NCBI RefSeq assembly: GCF_000485595.1
Contig: NW_014577350.1
Coordinates: forward strand, 244,579 to 280,736
DNA: 36,158 nucleotides
DNA from: Priapulus caudatus
Taxonomy: Eukaryota; Priapulida; Priapulimorpha; Priapulimorphida; Priapulidae
Reading direction: 5' to 3'
This document shows, in pieces, positions 10,243 to 21,768 of this stretch. The notes beneath the pieces were generated by a model. It was not told the DNA's origin, ran no database searches, and saw nothing but the letters and a program-made list of their open reading frames with translations. Within the stretch, counting starts at the first letter, position 1. Each line of letters opens with the position of its first letter. A program made the translations under genes and the position numbers.

Positions 10243-11973
10243 CGCTGTCGCTCTGCGGCACTTGTTAATATGAATGTGTAATATAGGGGGCTGGTATTTC
10301 GAGCCGGCCCCCTCTAAATAACGCTGTGAGTTATTCAAAAGTTGAATTTTATGGAAAGAAAGTTTTTCAATCAGGTTTTTATCAGACGTTTTTACTGGTG
10401 CAAATAGAAAAATAACATTTAAAACAGTAGGCGGTTTGAAGCGGTGATACAGCATCGTGAGGCCTCTTGAGGATAGTTCAGAAATTTCGACAGAGATACT
10501 GATAAAACAGCTTAAAATGACTTTTCCCCACAGACGTTGAAATGCGTCACGTTTTGTGTGTCCGCCGTTTGTCTCACAAAATACGCATGCATTAGCGACC
10601 AATGCAATTTAATTCGATCGTGGCAGTCTTTGTGCACCGCTGCCTTCAATGTGTCGAGTCTCTGGAATGCCTGGGTGCCATCTTTGCGTTGCTTCTCCCA
10701 CCGTAAATGAACAGATCGTCAAAAATTATTTGATATTCCGCCATCCATATCTGTCTGCGCGGTCAGATTTAGCGAGAGAATTAAATTCCAAATGCCATGC
10801 AGTTAGTAGCTCTAGGAATTTGGTGATTCGTCAGACAGATTCCGCCATATTGGATACAAATGCAACTATAGGCCCCGCTGTTTCCAGTCAAAACAGTGGT
10901 GTTTACTATAGCGGTGTGTGTATTATATAGCTCCGGGGTTAGGTTCGTAATAGGTGCGCACGCAAGACGTTGCGTGAATCGGTCTCTGCGCAAGCTGTTA
11001 CAAGACACAATTCCTGAACTTAATCCCTGGGCGTAAACACAGCTAAAGCAGCTTAACACTGTAAGCCGGCTACCGCAACTCTTGATTGTTGTACAGACTA
11101 TAGTGGTGACATGCAAAGACGAGGTCGATGAAACGTCGGCTAATATTGGACGTATCTTTGCCTAGCGCGTTTATTCACAATTCTACACTGGAAAGGCGGG
11201 GTGGGCATTTTCATGCGTTTATATCGTACGTCCGTGAGCCTCACGTATATAACCTTATAACATGCTTACACGAGATTCAACAATCGCATCTCATTCACAA
11301 TTGTGGTTAGTCAGCCTACTTTGAGTGAATTGTTTTAGTGTGTTAAAAGGATTTTACAATTAAAAATGTTTCTGATCGTTGACTAGAATATTTTTAGCCG
11401 TTAAAAATAGTCTACAATTAAAAAACGTCATCGGTACGTATTGGTTGCATTCAGAGAGTTGGTTTTCTCCTTAAAATGTTTTACCACAAGAAAACTTATT
11501 AACTGATCGTTATATACTCGGCCTTAATAAATTTAAAGCAAGAATGATTTTAACAATATCGCACGAAAAATGTATTATTGACAGTGGACTTTCAGTCCTT
11601 ATTATTTTGAGTAAATTTTTTTTCATTGCAAATCTTAATCATTGGTAATCGTATTTAGACGGCAGCTTGTTTTTTTTTAGTTAACACCCAGCTGTCCCTG
11701 CTGCTATAGACGGGGAAACGTTATAGCATGTCCAGGAATAAGAAGTGTGTGATAAGATGTTTCAATCTGATTTCTCCGAACTCACAACTCCGATTCCAAA
11801 AATATTGGTTTTGTTTTAATGCGAACATATTAGTGGCGTAAACGGTCTCTGGATTTCTTGTGAAAGATAATATTTTAGACGTTTTGGCTCTTTATTTGCG
11901 TTATTGTTGTGTCATAAAAAACACAGATTTTCGTGCATCTTTCAACTTATTGACCGTAATATATAGAATATAT
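10243..11973. other. Intron C-C', middle part, nothing recognised
   Basis: Ordinary intron sequence. Open frames at 10649-10930, 10781-11116 (minus) and 11128-11310 show no recognised similarity. Confidence 0.6.
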
Positions 11974-12363
11974 CAAGAGCTAATAATACCTAGAGTGTAC
12001 AACGGAAAAACGGGAAAATAGTGCTATTTCACGACATGATTATTCTACTTTGCCTGCTAGTCTAGAATAATTTTATGGGATTGCATTAAGCAGAATTCTT
12101 TTCTCTCTAAAACAAGATCAACCGCTTGTCAATACGATACTCTTAAGCTGAGATATTGGCTCGTAAACTTCCCCTTCCACAGGCCTCACGGCGCCTCGAA
12201 TCCACATCAGTCAGCATCCTTGTCGCCGCTAAGGTTGCTTCGTGAGAGTTCGGTTTTTCCGCGATAACTTTATGAATAAAGGCCGTTTCAGTTATCATAG
12301 GTGACTTTCGGGGGCATCGCCTATGCCCTTATCTCCCATTATCTTAGGTATTATTAGCTCTTG
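11974..12363. mobile_element. CARGAG foldback MITE, 390 bp, 7-bp target duplication
   Basis: The ends are caagagctaataatacct and its inverse aggtattattagctcttg. Flanked by a perfect direct repeat aatatat (11967-11973 and 12364-12370). The interior contains gtgtacaacgg, also found inside 1267-1359 and 23958-24616. No coding capacity. Confidence 0.85.
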
Positions 12364-12510
12364 AATATATATTATAAACACGTATATAGAACGTGTTTCT
12401 CCCTGCATTTTAGAACGTCAGTAATCGGACGGTTATGCAGACGAGAATAATTCTCTCGATAGATGCACAGACTAGCCTTGCTGTGATTTACGCCTGGTTA
12501 TATATATAAT

Positions 12511-12548
12511 CAAGAGCGTATAAAGAAGGCCTTCTTTATACGCTCTTG
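12511..12548. mobile_element. Minimal CARGAG foldback (perfect palindrome)
   Basis: A 38-bp perfect palindrome whose arm is caagagcgtataaagaagg, flanked by direct repeats atataat (12504-12510 and 12549-12555). It is made only of the two fused ends of the family. It lies 105 bp before exon C'. Confidence 0.85.
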
Positions 12549-12653
12549 ATATAATAGCAGCTGGTTATAACTTGGTAATAAATGTGAATCGGGTTGGCTA
12601 ATGAAACGAGACGTCGCTGATGATTCTTAGATGCTTTTCCGTCGTGTTGACAG

Positions 12654-12734
12654 AGCTGAGCAGGCCGGAAGAGAGGGAAGAGGATGGCAGCAAAAACGCA
12701 AAGAGGAAGTTGCTCACATCTGACTACAACACAG
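12654..12734 (+). CDS. PDE3: Probable PDE3 exon C' (81 nt, symmetric phase 1-1)
   Basis: The acceptor is ccgtcgtgttgacag| and the donor is acacag|gtatac. The exon is 81 nt with no stop in the phase 1 frame set by exons C and D. It reads ELSRPEEREEDGSKNAKRKL, then LTSDYNT. Joined to exon D it gives TSDYNT followed by DSNDSPSSC, which resembles the TPDFYQQLRN and SDSNLCNSC stretch of PDE3A. The charged KNAKRKLLTS part could be a basophilic kinase site. Because the exon is a multiple of three and symmetric in phase, it could be skipped without breaking the frame. No single family motif proves it; phase fit and position carry the call. Confidence 0.68.
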
Positions 12735-12961
12735 GTATACGCGTGTGCGAACTAACATCTTTTATAGCAGCAATGTGATTGCCCAATGAGTGATCGCGAC
12801 AGATGCAGCGAGTAGTCGTAGGCGTGAGTGGCAGTGACTGCATGGTGCGCGCTGTTTTTTGATGTTCGTAGGCATCGCACTTACGCGAATTATGCGTATG
12901 CGCAATCGTGTGGTTGAGTGACGTAAACAAAAAACGCACAGAAAATTATCTGTTGCTTTAA

Positions 12962-12976
12962 AAAAAAAAAAAAAAA
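12962..12976. repeat. Poly-A run
   Basis: An A run of about 16-18 bases downstream of exon C'. It may be a retroposon tail, but I found no element body upstream of it. Confidence 0.7.
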
Positions 12977-13057
12977 GCCGGCGCTGAGGTTTTTCTTTAC
13001 CGAGCCGATTGCGGCATGTAGCTTTTTAATGGTCGTTGTGGCGCGGTGATACGTACA

Positions 13058-13408
13058 CAGGGTGCGAAATTAACGGGAGTCCGGAATCAAATACTCCCAG
13101 ATTTACTGTCGGACTCCCTGATTTGACGTATGCAGGAGTCCGTGTGACTTCCTGAAAATTCTGCCATACTACCTAGTTCGTTCCAGAGCACGGCTTCGTG
13201 GAAATGCCGTATTTTTTTAGCTAATATCTAAAGAAAATTTGACAGACGTGCAACAGCATGAATCTTCAAAACAAGCACATGCGTTAATGTTAATATCTTT
13301 AATTTTGAACTTCAGACTGCGGACTCCCTCATTTTGCCGTAGACTCCCTCTTTTTGAGGGTAGGGAGTCCGTTGGACTCCCGTGTTCAAAAGTTAATTTC
13401 TACCCCTG
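13058..13408. mobile_element. hAT-like MITE
   Basis: The ends are cagggtgcgaaattaac and, inverted, caggggtagaaattaac, a typical hAT terminus. The interior repeats an actccct/agggagt motif several times on both strands. Flanking octamers tacgtaca and ccggtaca share five of eight bases, so the target duplication is degraded. No transposase. Confidence 0.75.
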
Positions 13409-13571
13409 CCGGTACACCACGCGTACGCCTCCTGTGAGCCATTACTACTGCCATCACTACACGACAGAATTAATCGGCGCATCTTCCGTTGTTGCTGTCG
13501 CAAATGATTCAAGGTTGCTCGCTCCCCCCCCCCGCCTCGCAGCATCCCGGCTGTTCGTACAGCTGTTACTG

Positions 13572-13572
13572 A

Positions 13573-13646
<74 letters not shown>

Positions 13647-13648
13647 TG
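13572..13648. repeat. (TG)n(TGCG)n microsatellite
   Basis: A perfect TG run followed by TGCG repeats. Open frames on both strands across it are artefacts of the repeat. Confidence 0.95.
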
Positions 13649-13959
13649 TATCTGTACCCGTACTGCTTTTGCTCTGTAAACGAGGGTGTGCTTCAATTAA
13701 GGTGCCCCCCAAACTCAGTCAGTCAGTCTATCAGACAATCACTCGATTAGGCATCGTGTTGTCCTCTCTCCCTCTGCTGCCGGCCGCACAAATGATGCCT
13801 TTAATTTGTCTCGTGTCGTTAAACGTTTTCGGTCGGCTGCGTGACGCACGTCGGCGGGAGTCGCCATGCATGTCGCCGGCGCCGCTGCTGCCGCGTTCTG
13901 GGGTAATTATAATTACCGGCGGCAGCAGCACAATTCGTTCGTTCGTTCGTGTGTTGCAG

Positions 13960-14102
13960 ATAGCAATGATTCTCCGAGCAGCTGTGAGATGAATGATGCT
14001 GTGTGCCAGCCGGCAGTAGACGACATCTCGTGCCAACAACCATCGTCTGCGCTGCCCGCATGCGCGGACAAAACCAACGCAGCACCTGCCGTGGATACAC
14101 TG
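13960..14102 (+). CDS. PDE3: PDE3 exon D (linker before the catalytic domain)
   Basis: 143 nt, entered in phase 1 and left in phase 0. The acceptor is cgtgtgttgcag| and the donor is acactg|gtacac. With the last base of the previous exon the translation starts DSNDSPSSCEMNDAVCQP and ends KTNAAPAVDTL. This is the acidic, Cys- and Ser-rich linker that in PDE3A follows NSDSNLCNSC and precedes the catalytic domain. Similarity beyond the DSN and C residues is weak, as expected for this linker. Confidence comes from clean splice sites, phase agreement on both sides, and position directly before exon E. Confidence 0.78.
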
Positions 14103-14188
14103 GTACACATCCTGCGTCGATGCTGCGGTGCCAATAGTAGTAAAAGATTGTAGTATTTAACGGAGTGGCTATAGAGGGACGGGATAGA

Positions 14189-14224
14189 CAGAGAGAGAGA
14201 GAGAGCGTGAAGGGGAGGAAGAGA

Positions 14225-14270
<46 letters not shown>

Positions 14271-14290
14271 AGGAGAGGGAGAGAGACGAG
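14189..14290. repeat. (GA)n purine tract
   Basis: About 100 bp of GA-rich sequence with a core of uninterrupted GA units (about 14228-14263), just after the exon D donor. Confidence 0.95.
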
Positions 14291-15139
14291 GAAGGGGAAG
14301 GTAGGGAGGACGAGTGGAAGTGTTAAAGAAGTAAACAAGGGCACAAGGAACGCGGAAGAAGGCGGCACATGATATACGCATTGCTGACGCAATATATTTC
14401 TGTATGTTCTCTCCACGTACATAATTCATTACTCAAGAAAAAATGAAAAATAACTGGTTGCAGGGCAGTCAACAATGTATAACAATTATGTTTACAAGTC
14501 TGCAATTGTTTCCTTCGCCCTAAAAAATCAATATGAATTTCTTCCAACATTCACTAGTACATTGATTGCTATGTGCATGCTCTGTTAAACATTTAGCTTC
14601 AATTGGCTTGTATTTATTCAGTGTTTTTCCTTGGCGGTTTATCCTTTTTTACCATTCTCCATTAAATTTATCAATGCATCATTGTATCACTCTAATAAAT
14701 CGTGCGCACCACACGGACCATGCATGTATGATATTCTCCTATTGTAGTTAAATGCTATCGCTGAGAATTGTTCCCTGTGTGTTTATTCCACGTTTTCCTT
14801 TTGCTTGTCATCCTTTTTCGATCGTCCGTGCTTAAATCAAACAAGCCATTGCGGTATACCATTTACGTTCTCCGTCCGCTTTTGTGTTCGCTACAGTATA
14901 CTGTGTGCGGCGGTAAAAGCAATCGCGTCGTCGCGGGAAATTGAGGCTCGTACTATTATAACATGTTTATCTGCGGTTTTCCGCCGGACGGACGGTCTCC
15001 TGGATGATGATGGCGGTTGTTCGGCGCAATTTTCGTTTGTTTCGAACGGCCGCGTCTCCGCCATCGAGTCCCCACCGACCGACAATTCTCTGATTGCAGT
15101 CTCATGAAGCAGCGTTGATGACGGGTTGTTGTGTTTCAG
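14291..15139. other. Intron D-E, remainder, nothing recognised
   Basis: No repeat or coding segment recognised. The last 200 bp before exon E are GC-richer, but open frames there overlap the exon only as shadows. Confidence 0.6.
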
Positions 15140-15286
15140 GAACCCGGCAGGGTGATACAGGAGGTGGACGGTGTGATTTTCAACCTCGACCAGATGGACT
15201 CTTGTGAGTCGGTGAACCGCCTCTCCGATTGGAACTACCAGATATTTGATCTGAACATGCGATACAGCACCACAATTCTCAGCCGG
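15140..15286 (+). CDS. PDE3: PDE3 exon E (start of catalytic domain)
   Basis: 147 nt, 49 codons, phase 0 at both ends; acceptor gttgtgtttcag|, donor agccgg|gtaaat. The translation begins EPGRVIQEVDGVIFNLDQMD and continues LSDWNYQIFDL and TTILSR. It aligns with the PDE3 stretch [20 protein letters not shown] and the following GRILSQ, the first helices of the catalytic domain. In PDE3 the LSQ/LSR residues lead straight into the YxLFQD segment, which is the first codon run of exon F here. Confidence 0.92.
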
Positions 15287-15347
15287 GTAAATCAAACCGT
15301 TGCGATGATCTCACTGTTTTGTTTTCGTCGTCTTGTGCACTTTTATA

Positions 15348-15470
15348 GGTGTACGCTTCTCCTGTTATACGTTGTATACATGTGTATATCCTGTGTATAA
15401 TGGGTATTATGTAGGTATGCGCTTCTCCTGTTATACATTGTATACATGCGTATCAGCTGCTTATCATGCG
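15348..15470. repeat. Two-copy tandem repeat (about 66 bp)
   Basis: The segment gcttctcctgttatac, ttgtatacatg is present at 15353 and again at 15420 with small differences. Confidence 0.8.
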
Positions 15471-15626
15471 TGTATGTAGCTAGCGACTAAATGAGCACGC
15501 ATATAAATATTTAAGTGGACAGATTCGACGTAAGAAAACTAAGTGAAATAAATAATAAATGAGCTGGTAGCTTGGGCTTCTTCGGGGACAAACTCGAGAG
15601 AGCTGGACAACATTTACTCTCCAATT

Positions 15627-15713
15627 TCCTGCTGACGTATAACCATGGGGCATTCTCGCAACCTCTCCTGCTGACGTATAACCGTGGGGCATTCTCGCAA
15701 CCTCTCCTGCTCA
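15627..15713. repeat. Two-copy 39-bp tandem repeat
   Basis: The unit tcctgctgacgtataacc, then tggggcattctcgcaacctc occurs twice in full with one substitution, followed by a partial third start. Confidence 0.85.
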
Positions 15714-16095
15714 GTCTATCTTGTCTCTCACTAACTATTTCGTAAGCATATCATCGAGAGGGAATCGCGATTCGTCGTCGTCGATCTTTCTGATACATTT
15801 TTCATCACCGGCCGCGCGCGTGGACAGCGCCTGAGTCTCTTTATTACTTCAGAGGAATACGGTGGCTGACAGCGCGAGCTTCCTTTCTGCCCCGTAGATT
15901 AGATATTGATTGGCGAAACCTAATCAACTCTGTACATGATATTTCCTTCGGCCGTCAAAGATAGCCGGAGTGTGTGCAGGATGCGCGCGCATGTGTCTAT
16001 TTCCGTGCACCGCGCGACGCGGCGAACTTAGACATGCACGACGCGTGCGGCGGCCGAGCTAGCGTATATATCGTTACTCGAGACTCGGTGTCAAC

Positions 16096-19000
16096 TAACT
16101 AACTAACTAACTAACTAACGAGTCGACTAGCGTGTCCGTCGCGCCACCGGGTAACTTTCCCGCGAGTTTAGCTATATATGCCGAAGCCATGACTATGGAA
16201 AAGTAGGTTTGCCATATGTCAGCACCACTTACGCCCGCTCCACCAATTTATTGTTGATTAGTTGCCATGGTAACCTTAACTGGGTTTGGTCCTGATAACG
16301 AGAGTGCGGGTGCCGCACCAGGTCAGACACGCGCAGTTTAGACACCGCTGTGTGGTTATACGTGTAAACGATTTTAGATTTAATGCATGTGCATATGAGA
16401 AAGTATCAAAGTAAGGGGACTTGCCTACTGGGGAACATAAATGAAGCTTCCGAAGCGTTATCTCATATCTTTGTCTTTGTCATAATCTTTGTCTCATATA
16501 GCTGCGCATAGGACTACAGTTGTTACGTGGCCTATACGCGGGGACAGTTGTATATGTCCGTGTGCGATCGTTTGGTAAACCGCGCGTTCGCCTAAATTTC
16601 GTTCGCAGACCTATGCTTTCACACGCAAGCTTTTGATACACTTACTTGGTTCCCCCCCCCCAAAAAAAATTACTTGGTTTTATCCCAAAACTGAAGTATA
16701 TATAGTGTCGTGCAAAATAGCTTCTTGTCACTATCACTTACAGGGAGATATTTTGGGACGTATAATCATTGCACGAGCATGGTTTGTGAACACCCGCATG
16801 CTCAATGTCATGTCGGTCGTGAGCACTAATATTGGGTCTGCTTTAGCTGTTATAGGTATTATTTGTTTCCGCTTATACCTAGGCTTAACTATCGAAGTAG
16901 CAGGCCTTTCCAATCTTCGACATTGAACAATTATTCGGAGAGAATTATGAGAATCTACCAATTAGAAACCGAGATTATATTTTCGTTCAGGTGCACCTTT
17001 TGTTTTCTCGTGATTTTCTAATCCCATGATAAAAGGCGCTTATTCTGCTTTGAATTTAATTTCGTTTGGTTAATATAGCTCTATGCGTAGTTGAGAATGG
17101 TAACGACAAGAATATAATAATAGGGAGAAAATTCTGTTTGATGTGGATAAGGCACCTGGGGTTTCATTGAAGAATCCCTAACGCATCACTCGTATTCAGA
17201 AAATTCTATGAATTCTCCCCAAAATGCATATTCATTAATCATTGTTTCCAAAGTTTAATATCTATGTGTAATAAGCTTATAGTATAAACTAGTAAGCTTA
17301 CATTAAATATAAATTTGTATGTGTATACCCTATTAGTAACGTACGATTAGGATAATTGGCTTAGTATCTGGTAACTTATTTGCCCAGCGCGTGTGTGTGT
17401 GTGTGTGCGTGCGTGCGTGCATGCGTGCGTGCGCGCGTGCGTGTCTGTGTGTGTGTGTGTACGTGCGTGCGTGCGTGCGTGCGTGTGCATATGCGCGTGC
17501 GTGTGAGCAAAGCTTGTCATGTTTCATCAAATAAAAGCCAATCTTGCTTGTGAGAATTCCAGTGCTACTTGCAGAACAGTTCTGCCACTTCTTTCCATCA
17601 ATGGCCCCATGATGTACGACAAAAAAGGTTTGAACTAGTGGTGAGGGCAATATATCAGATCTGGTAAAACGTAAAATATAAGAACGCCCCCAAAATGTCA
17701 TACCTCCCTCATTTTCCTGCTAGTAGATTTAACTCGCGTTTTTTTACAATCGGTTTTGCAATAATAGCAGGATTTCTACGCAATCCATGCATATATTGCA
17801 GTATATTCCAATGGGTTGTGATTATGTATAGGAAAAATGATTAAAGATGAGGGCTATCAAATGTTTAAGGTAACGGTTGAGTTAATTTTTAGTGAGTTAT
17901 GCTTAATAAATTATAGGTAGACTAATGGTAGTATGTGGAATTGTCTCTAGTCTCTTGGTTGATCATAACACTTAATCTCAGCCCTAATGATAGTGTAATT
18001 TCCATATAACAAAACAATTACTGCATGGTTGTTTGGCGGACCTCAAAAATCAATGTACTGAAAATTGGTTTTCTCAGTTTTCATTCCATTTTACCTCTCA
18101 ATAATGCAAAAATTAAATACTATATACAACTAGAGCACTCAGAGAGCGCAGACCTCCGCCAAGGCAGCTTAATTCTCTCACTGTGAAAATTTTTATTTAT
18201 TAATTATTTAATTAAATAATTAATAAATAAAAATTTTCACAGTGAGAGAATTAAGCTGCCTTGGCGGAGGTCTGCGCTCTCTGAGTGCTCTAGTTGTATA
18301 TAGTATTTAATTTTTGCATTATTGAGAGGTAAAATGGAATGAAAACTGAGAAAACCAATTTTCAGTACATTGATTTTTGAGGTCCGCCAAACAACCATGC
18401 AGTAATTGTTTTGTTATATGGAAATTACACTATCATTAGGGCTGAGATTAAGTGTTATGATCAACCAAGAGACTAGAGACAATTCCACATACTACCATTA
18501 GTCTACCTATAATTTATTAAGCATAACTCACTAAAAATTAACTCAACCGTTACCTTAAACATTTGATAGCCCTCATCTTTAATCATTTTTCCTATACATA
18601 ATCACAACCCATTGGAATATACTGCAATATATGCATGGATTGCGTAGAAATCCTGCTATTATTGCAAAACCGATTGTAAAAAAACGCGAGTTAAATCTAC
18701 TAGCAGGAAAATGAGGGAGGTATGACATTTTGGGGGCGTTCTTATATTTTACGTTTTACCAGATCTGATATATTGCCCTCACCACTAGTTCAAACCTTTT
18801 TTGTCGTACATCATGGGGCCATTGATGGAAAGAAGTGGCAGAACTGTTCTGCAAGTAGCACTGGAATTCTCACAAGCAAGATTGGCTTTTATTTGATGAA
18901 ACATGACAAGCTTTGCTCACACGCACGCGCATATGCACACGCACGCACGCACGCACGCACGTACACACACACACACAGACACGCACGCGCGCACGCACGC

Positions 19001-20329
19001 ATGCACGCACGCACGCACACACACACACACACGCGCTGGGCAAATAAGTTACCAGATACTAAGCCAATTATCCTAATCGTACGTTACTAATAGGGTATAC
19101 ACATACAAATTTATATTTAATGTAAGCTTACTAGTTTATACTATAAGCTTATTACACATAGATATTAAACTTTGGAAACAATGATTAATGAATATGCATT
19201 TTGGGGAGAATTCATAGAATTTTCTGAATACGAGTGATGCGTTAGGGATTCTTCAATGAAACCCCAGGTGCCTTATCCACATCAAACAGAATTTTCTCCC
19301 TATTATTATATTCTTGTCGTTACCATTCTCAACTACGCATAGAGCTATATTAACCAAACGAAATTAAATTCAAAGCAGAATAAGCGCCTTTTATCATGGG
19401 ATTAGAAAATCACGAGAAAACAAAAGGTGCACCTGAACGAAAATATAATCTCGGTTTCTAATTGGTAGATTCTCATAATTCTCTCCGAATAATTGTTCAA
19501 TGTCGAAGATTGGAAAGGCCTGCTACTTCGATAGTTAAGCCTAGGTATAAGCGGAAACAAATAATACCTATAACAGCTAAAGCAGACCCAATATTAGTGC
19601 TCACGACCGACATGACATTGAGCATGCGGGTGTTCACAAACCATGCTCGTGCAATGATTATACGTCCCAAAATATCTCCCTGTAAGTGATAGTGACAAGA
19701 AGCTATTTTGCACGACACTATATATACTTCAGTTTTGGGATAAAACCAAGTAATTTTTTTTTGGGGGGGGGGGAACCAAGTAAGTGTATCAAAAGCTTGC
19801 GTGTGAAAGCATAGGTCTGCGAACGAAATTTAGGCGAACGCGCGGTTTACCAAACGATCGCACACGGACATATACAACTGTCCCCGCGTATAGGCCACGT
19901 AACAACTGTAGTCCTATGCGCAGCTATATGAGACAAAGATTATGACAAAGACAAAGATATGAGATAACGCTTCGGAAGCTTCATTTATGTTCCCCAGTAG
20001 GCAAGTCCCCTTACTTTGATACTTTCTCATATGCACATGCATTAAATCTAAAATCGTTTACACGTATAACCACACAGCGGTGTCTAAACTGCGCGTGTCT
20101 GACCTGGTGCGGCACCCGCACTCTCGTTATCAGGACCAAACCCAGTTAAGGTTACCATGGCAACTAATCAACAATAAATTGGTGGAGCGGGCGTAAGTGG
20201 TGCTGACATATGGCAAACCTACTTTTCCATAGTCATGGCTTCGGCATATATAGCTAAACTCGCGGGAAAGTTACCCGGTGGCGCGACGGACACGCTAGTC
20301 GACTCGTTAGTTAGTTAGTTAGTTAGTTA
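16096..20329. repeat. Spacerless 4.2-kb palindrome
   Basis: 16096-18211 and 18212-20329 are reverse complements of each other. The centre is the sequence atttaattaaat, without any spacer. I compared both ends, the centre and several internal sites. The only differences seen are in one homopolymer pair: 10 C and 8 A at 16651-16669 against 11 G and 9 T at 19751-19773. The outer ends are runs of the tetramer taac/gtta. Inside each arm are a TG/TGCG microsatellite (17388-17508 and its mirror) and open frames that occur in mirrored pairs and match nothing I recognise. Confidence 0.96.
18130..18211 (+). repeat. Head of an interspersed repeat, cut at the palindrome centre
   Basis: ctagagcactcagagagcg, cagacctccgccaaggcagc matches the head of the complete element at 27697-28088. 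The mirrored copy occupies 18212-18293. The matching tail is found only after the palindrome (20331-20443). Confidence 0.85.
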
Positions 20330-20330
20330 T

Positions 20331-20443
20331 CCATAACTTTTTCAGTTAGGCTGTACACAAACAAACCCACAAACCAACAAGCACGCCGAACAAACACACG
20401 CCGGTGAAAACATAACCTCCTGCCAACCCATTGGCGGAGATAA
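20331..20443 (+). repeat. Tail of the interspersed repeat, resuming after the palindrome
   Basis: ccataactttttcagttagg, ctgtacacaaacaaaccc and aacataacctcctgccaac match 27965-28088. It starts one base after the last base of the right palindrome arm. Confidence 0.85.
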
Positions 20444-20508
20444 TTATTGTTAAATATTAACTATTTATTTATTGCAGTTCATCATAATTCATTCATCTTC
20501 TATTTCAG

Positions 20509-20620
20509 CTATCATATAAGGTGTTTCAAGATGTAGGCCTGTTTGAAACCTTCAAAATTCCGGTAAAGGAGTTCCTTAGCTACTTCCATGCGGTGGAGAT
20601 GGGATATCATGATAAACCAT
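20509..20620 (+). CDS. PDE3: PDE3 exon F ([13 protein letters not shown] segment)
   Basis: 112 nt, entered in phase 0 and left in phase 1; acceptor atcttctatttcag|, donor aaaccat|gtaagt (near consensus). The translation [18 protein letters not shown], then [16 protein letters not shown], matches the PDE3 run YTLFQDTGLLEIFKIP and MNYFRALENGYRDIP. The split last codon begins with T and should give the Tyr that precedes the HNRxHAxD motif encoded by exon G. The exon lies 180 bp after the end of the 4.2-kb palindrome and is not affected by it. Confidence 0.95.
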
Positions 20621-21450
20621 GTAAGTACTAGTTATTTGTCTCTGCCCCTCCCCCTATTTACGTATAGCTTCCTAGCTTGCACTTCCCTCGTACAATACAG
20701 CTGCCTGCCATCAATAGTTCAAAGTTCAAACACAGGTGCTAGGATGCATTTAATGGTCTCAAGCTCTAATGGGGTGCTATGCATGTTAACAAACTTCCTC
20801 GGCGTGGGAAGGGATCGAAGTGCAGCATCAGTAAATTTCAGCAGATCAATATTCGTGTCATTACTCTTTTTCATCAGCCGCATCTTTTATGAATATTTCA
20901 GTGCATTGAGAGTTCCCCCCCGTAGTTTAACTTTCGATTTGTGTCTACAATGAGCCGCGGAAGACACGAGTTATCGAAATCGTACGTGAGATTTTCCCCC
21001 ATAATGGCCTTGTAAATGTACGCGGTAAAGCTTGCAAATCAAAGTCGATCAAAAGCCCCATATAGCAATTGTACTGCCACTTATTTTTGCATTTTCCCTG
21101 AACAGATTTAATATTGACTGTTCTGGCTTAATACGACTGTGTTGCGTACAATACCTGATATAATCTAACAAAGCATGTAATCAAAAGCTTTCAAAATCAA
21201 GCTTTTCTCAACTTAACGTGACACAAAGCTAATGACCTACACAATTATTGCATCATCACACTATTATTGCTACAGACGTAACTAGTTGAATTGGCAATTT
21301 TGCAAATGCTGTAGTACGTATGCGCTAATCAACAAAAGTACATTTTACTCTCCCTTTTTTCCTGATTTTATTTGGTGCTATTAGTTTACATAACGTCATA
21401 CAACATCAGTTTTATCACGTTCTATTTTCTATCGTGTTTTATTCACGCTT
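20621..21450. other. Intron F-G, first part, nothing recognised
   Basis: Follows the exon F donor. The open frame that continues from exon F past the donor is a read-through shadow. No repeats recognised. Confidence 0.6.
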
Positions 21451-21670
21451 AGCGTGCATTTAAACTGGAACATTTGAATAGAAAGCGTCCCAGCATGCAT
21501 CTAAACTAGAACAGCTGAATAGGAAACATCATTGTAACTTTTGAATGGGGAGCATATCAGCTAGCATGCACTTAAACTGGAACATCTGAATAGGAAACAT
21601 ATCCCTGGAACATCAACAATAGGAAACGTCTCAGCTAACATGCATTTGAACTGGAACATCTTAATAGAAT
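21451..21670. repeat. Degenerate minisatellite (about 46 bp)
   Basis: About four diverged units of the type agcatgcatttaaactgg, aacatctgaataggaaacat. Confidence 0.8.
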
Positions 21671-21768
21671 TTACCAGGATGCGTACCTGTTGTGTCATCT
21701 AAACAATGGTGCATATGAGCTAGGATGCGCATCGGCTGTAATGAATCTAAGATGCAACCTCGAGAATT

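Noticed and set aside
9883-10602. 239-codon minus-strand open frame across the N gap
   Set aside because: It consists largely of translated TGCG repeat and undetermined residues; no domain is recognisable.
13913-14422. 169-codon minus-strand frame with SLSLSL
   Set aside because: It covers the GA tract and the antisense of exon D; low complexity, no family.
17333-19090. Identical 122-codon frames on opposite strands, at first sight a duplicated gene
   Set aside because: They are mirror copies inside the palindrome and include a translated TG/TGCG microsatellite.
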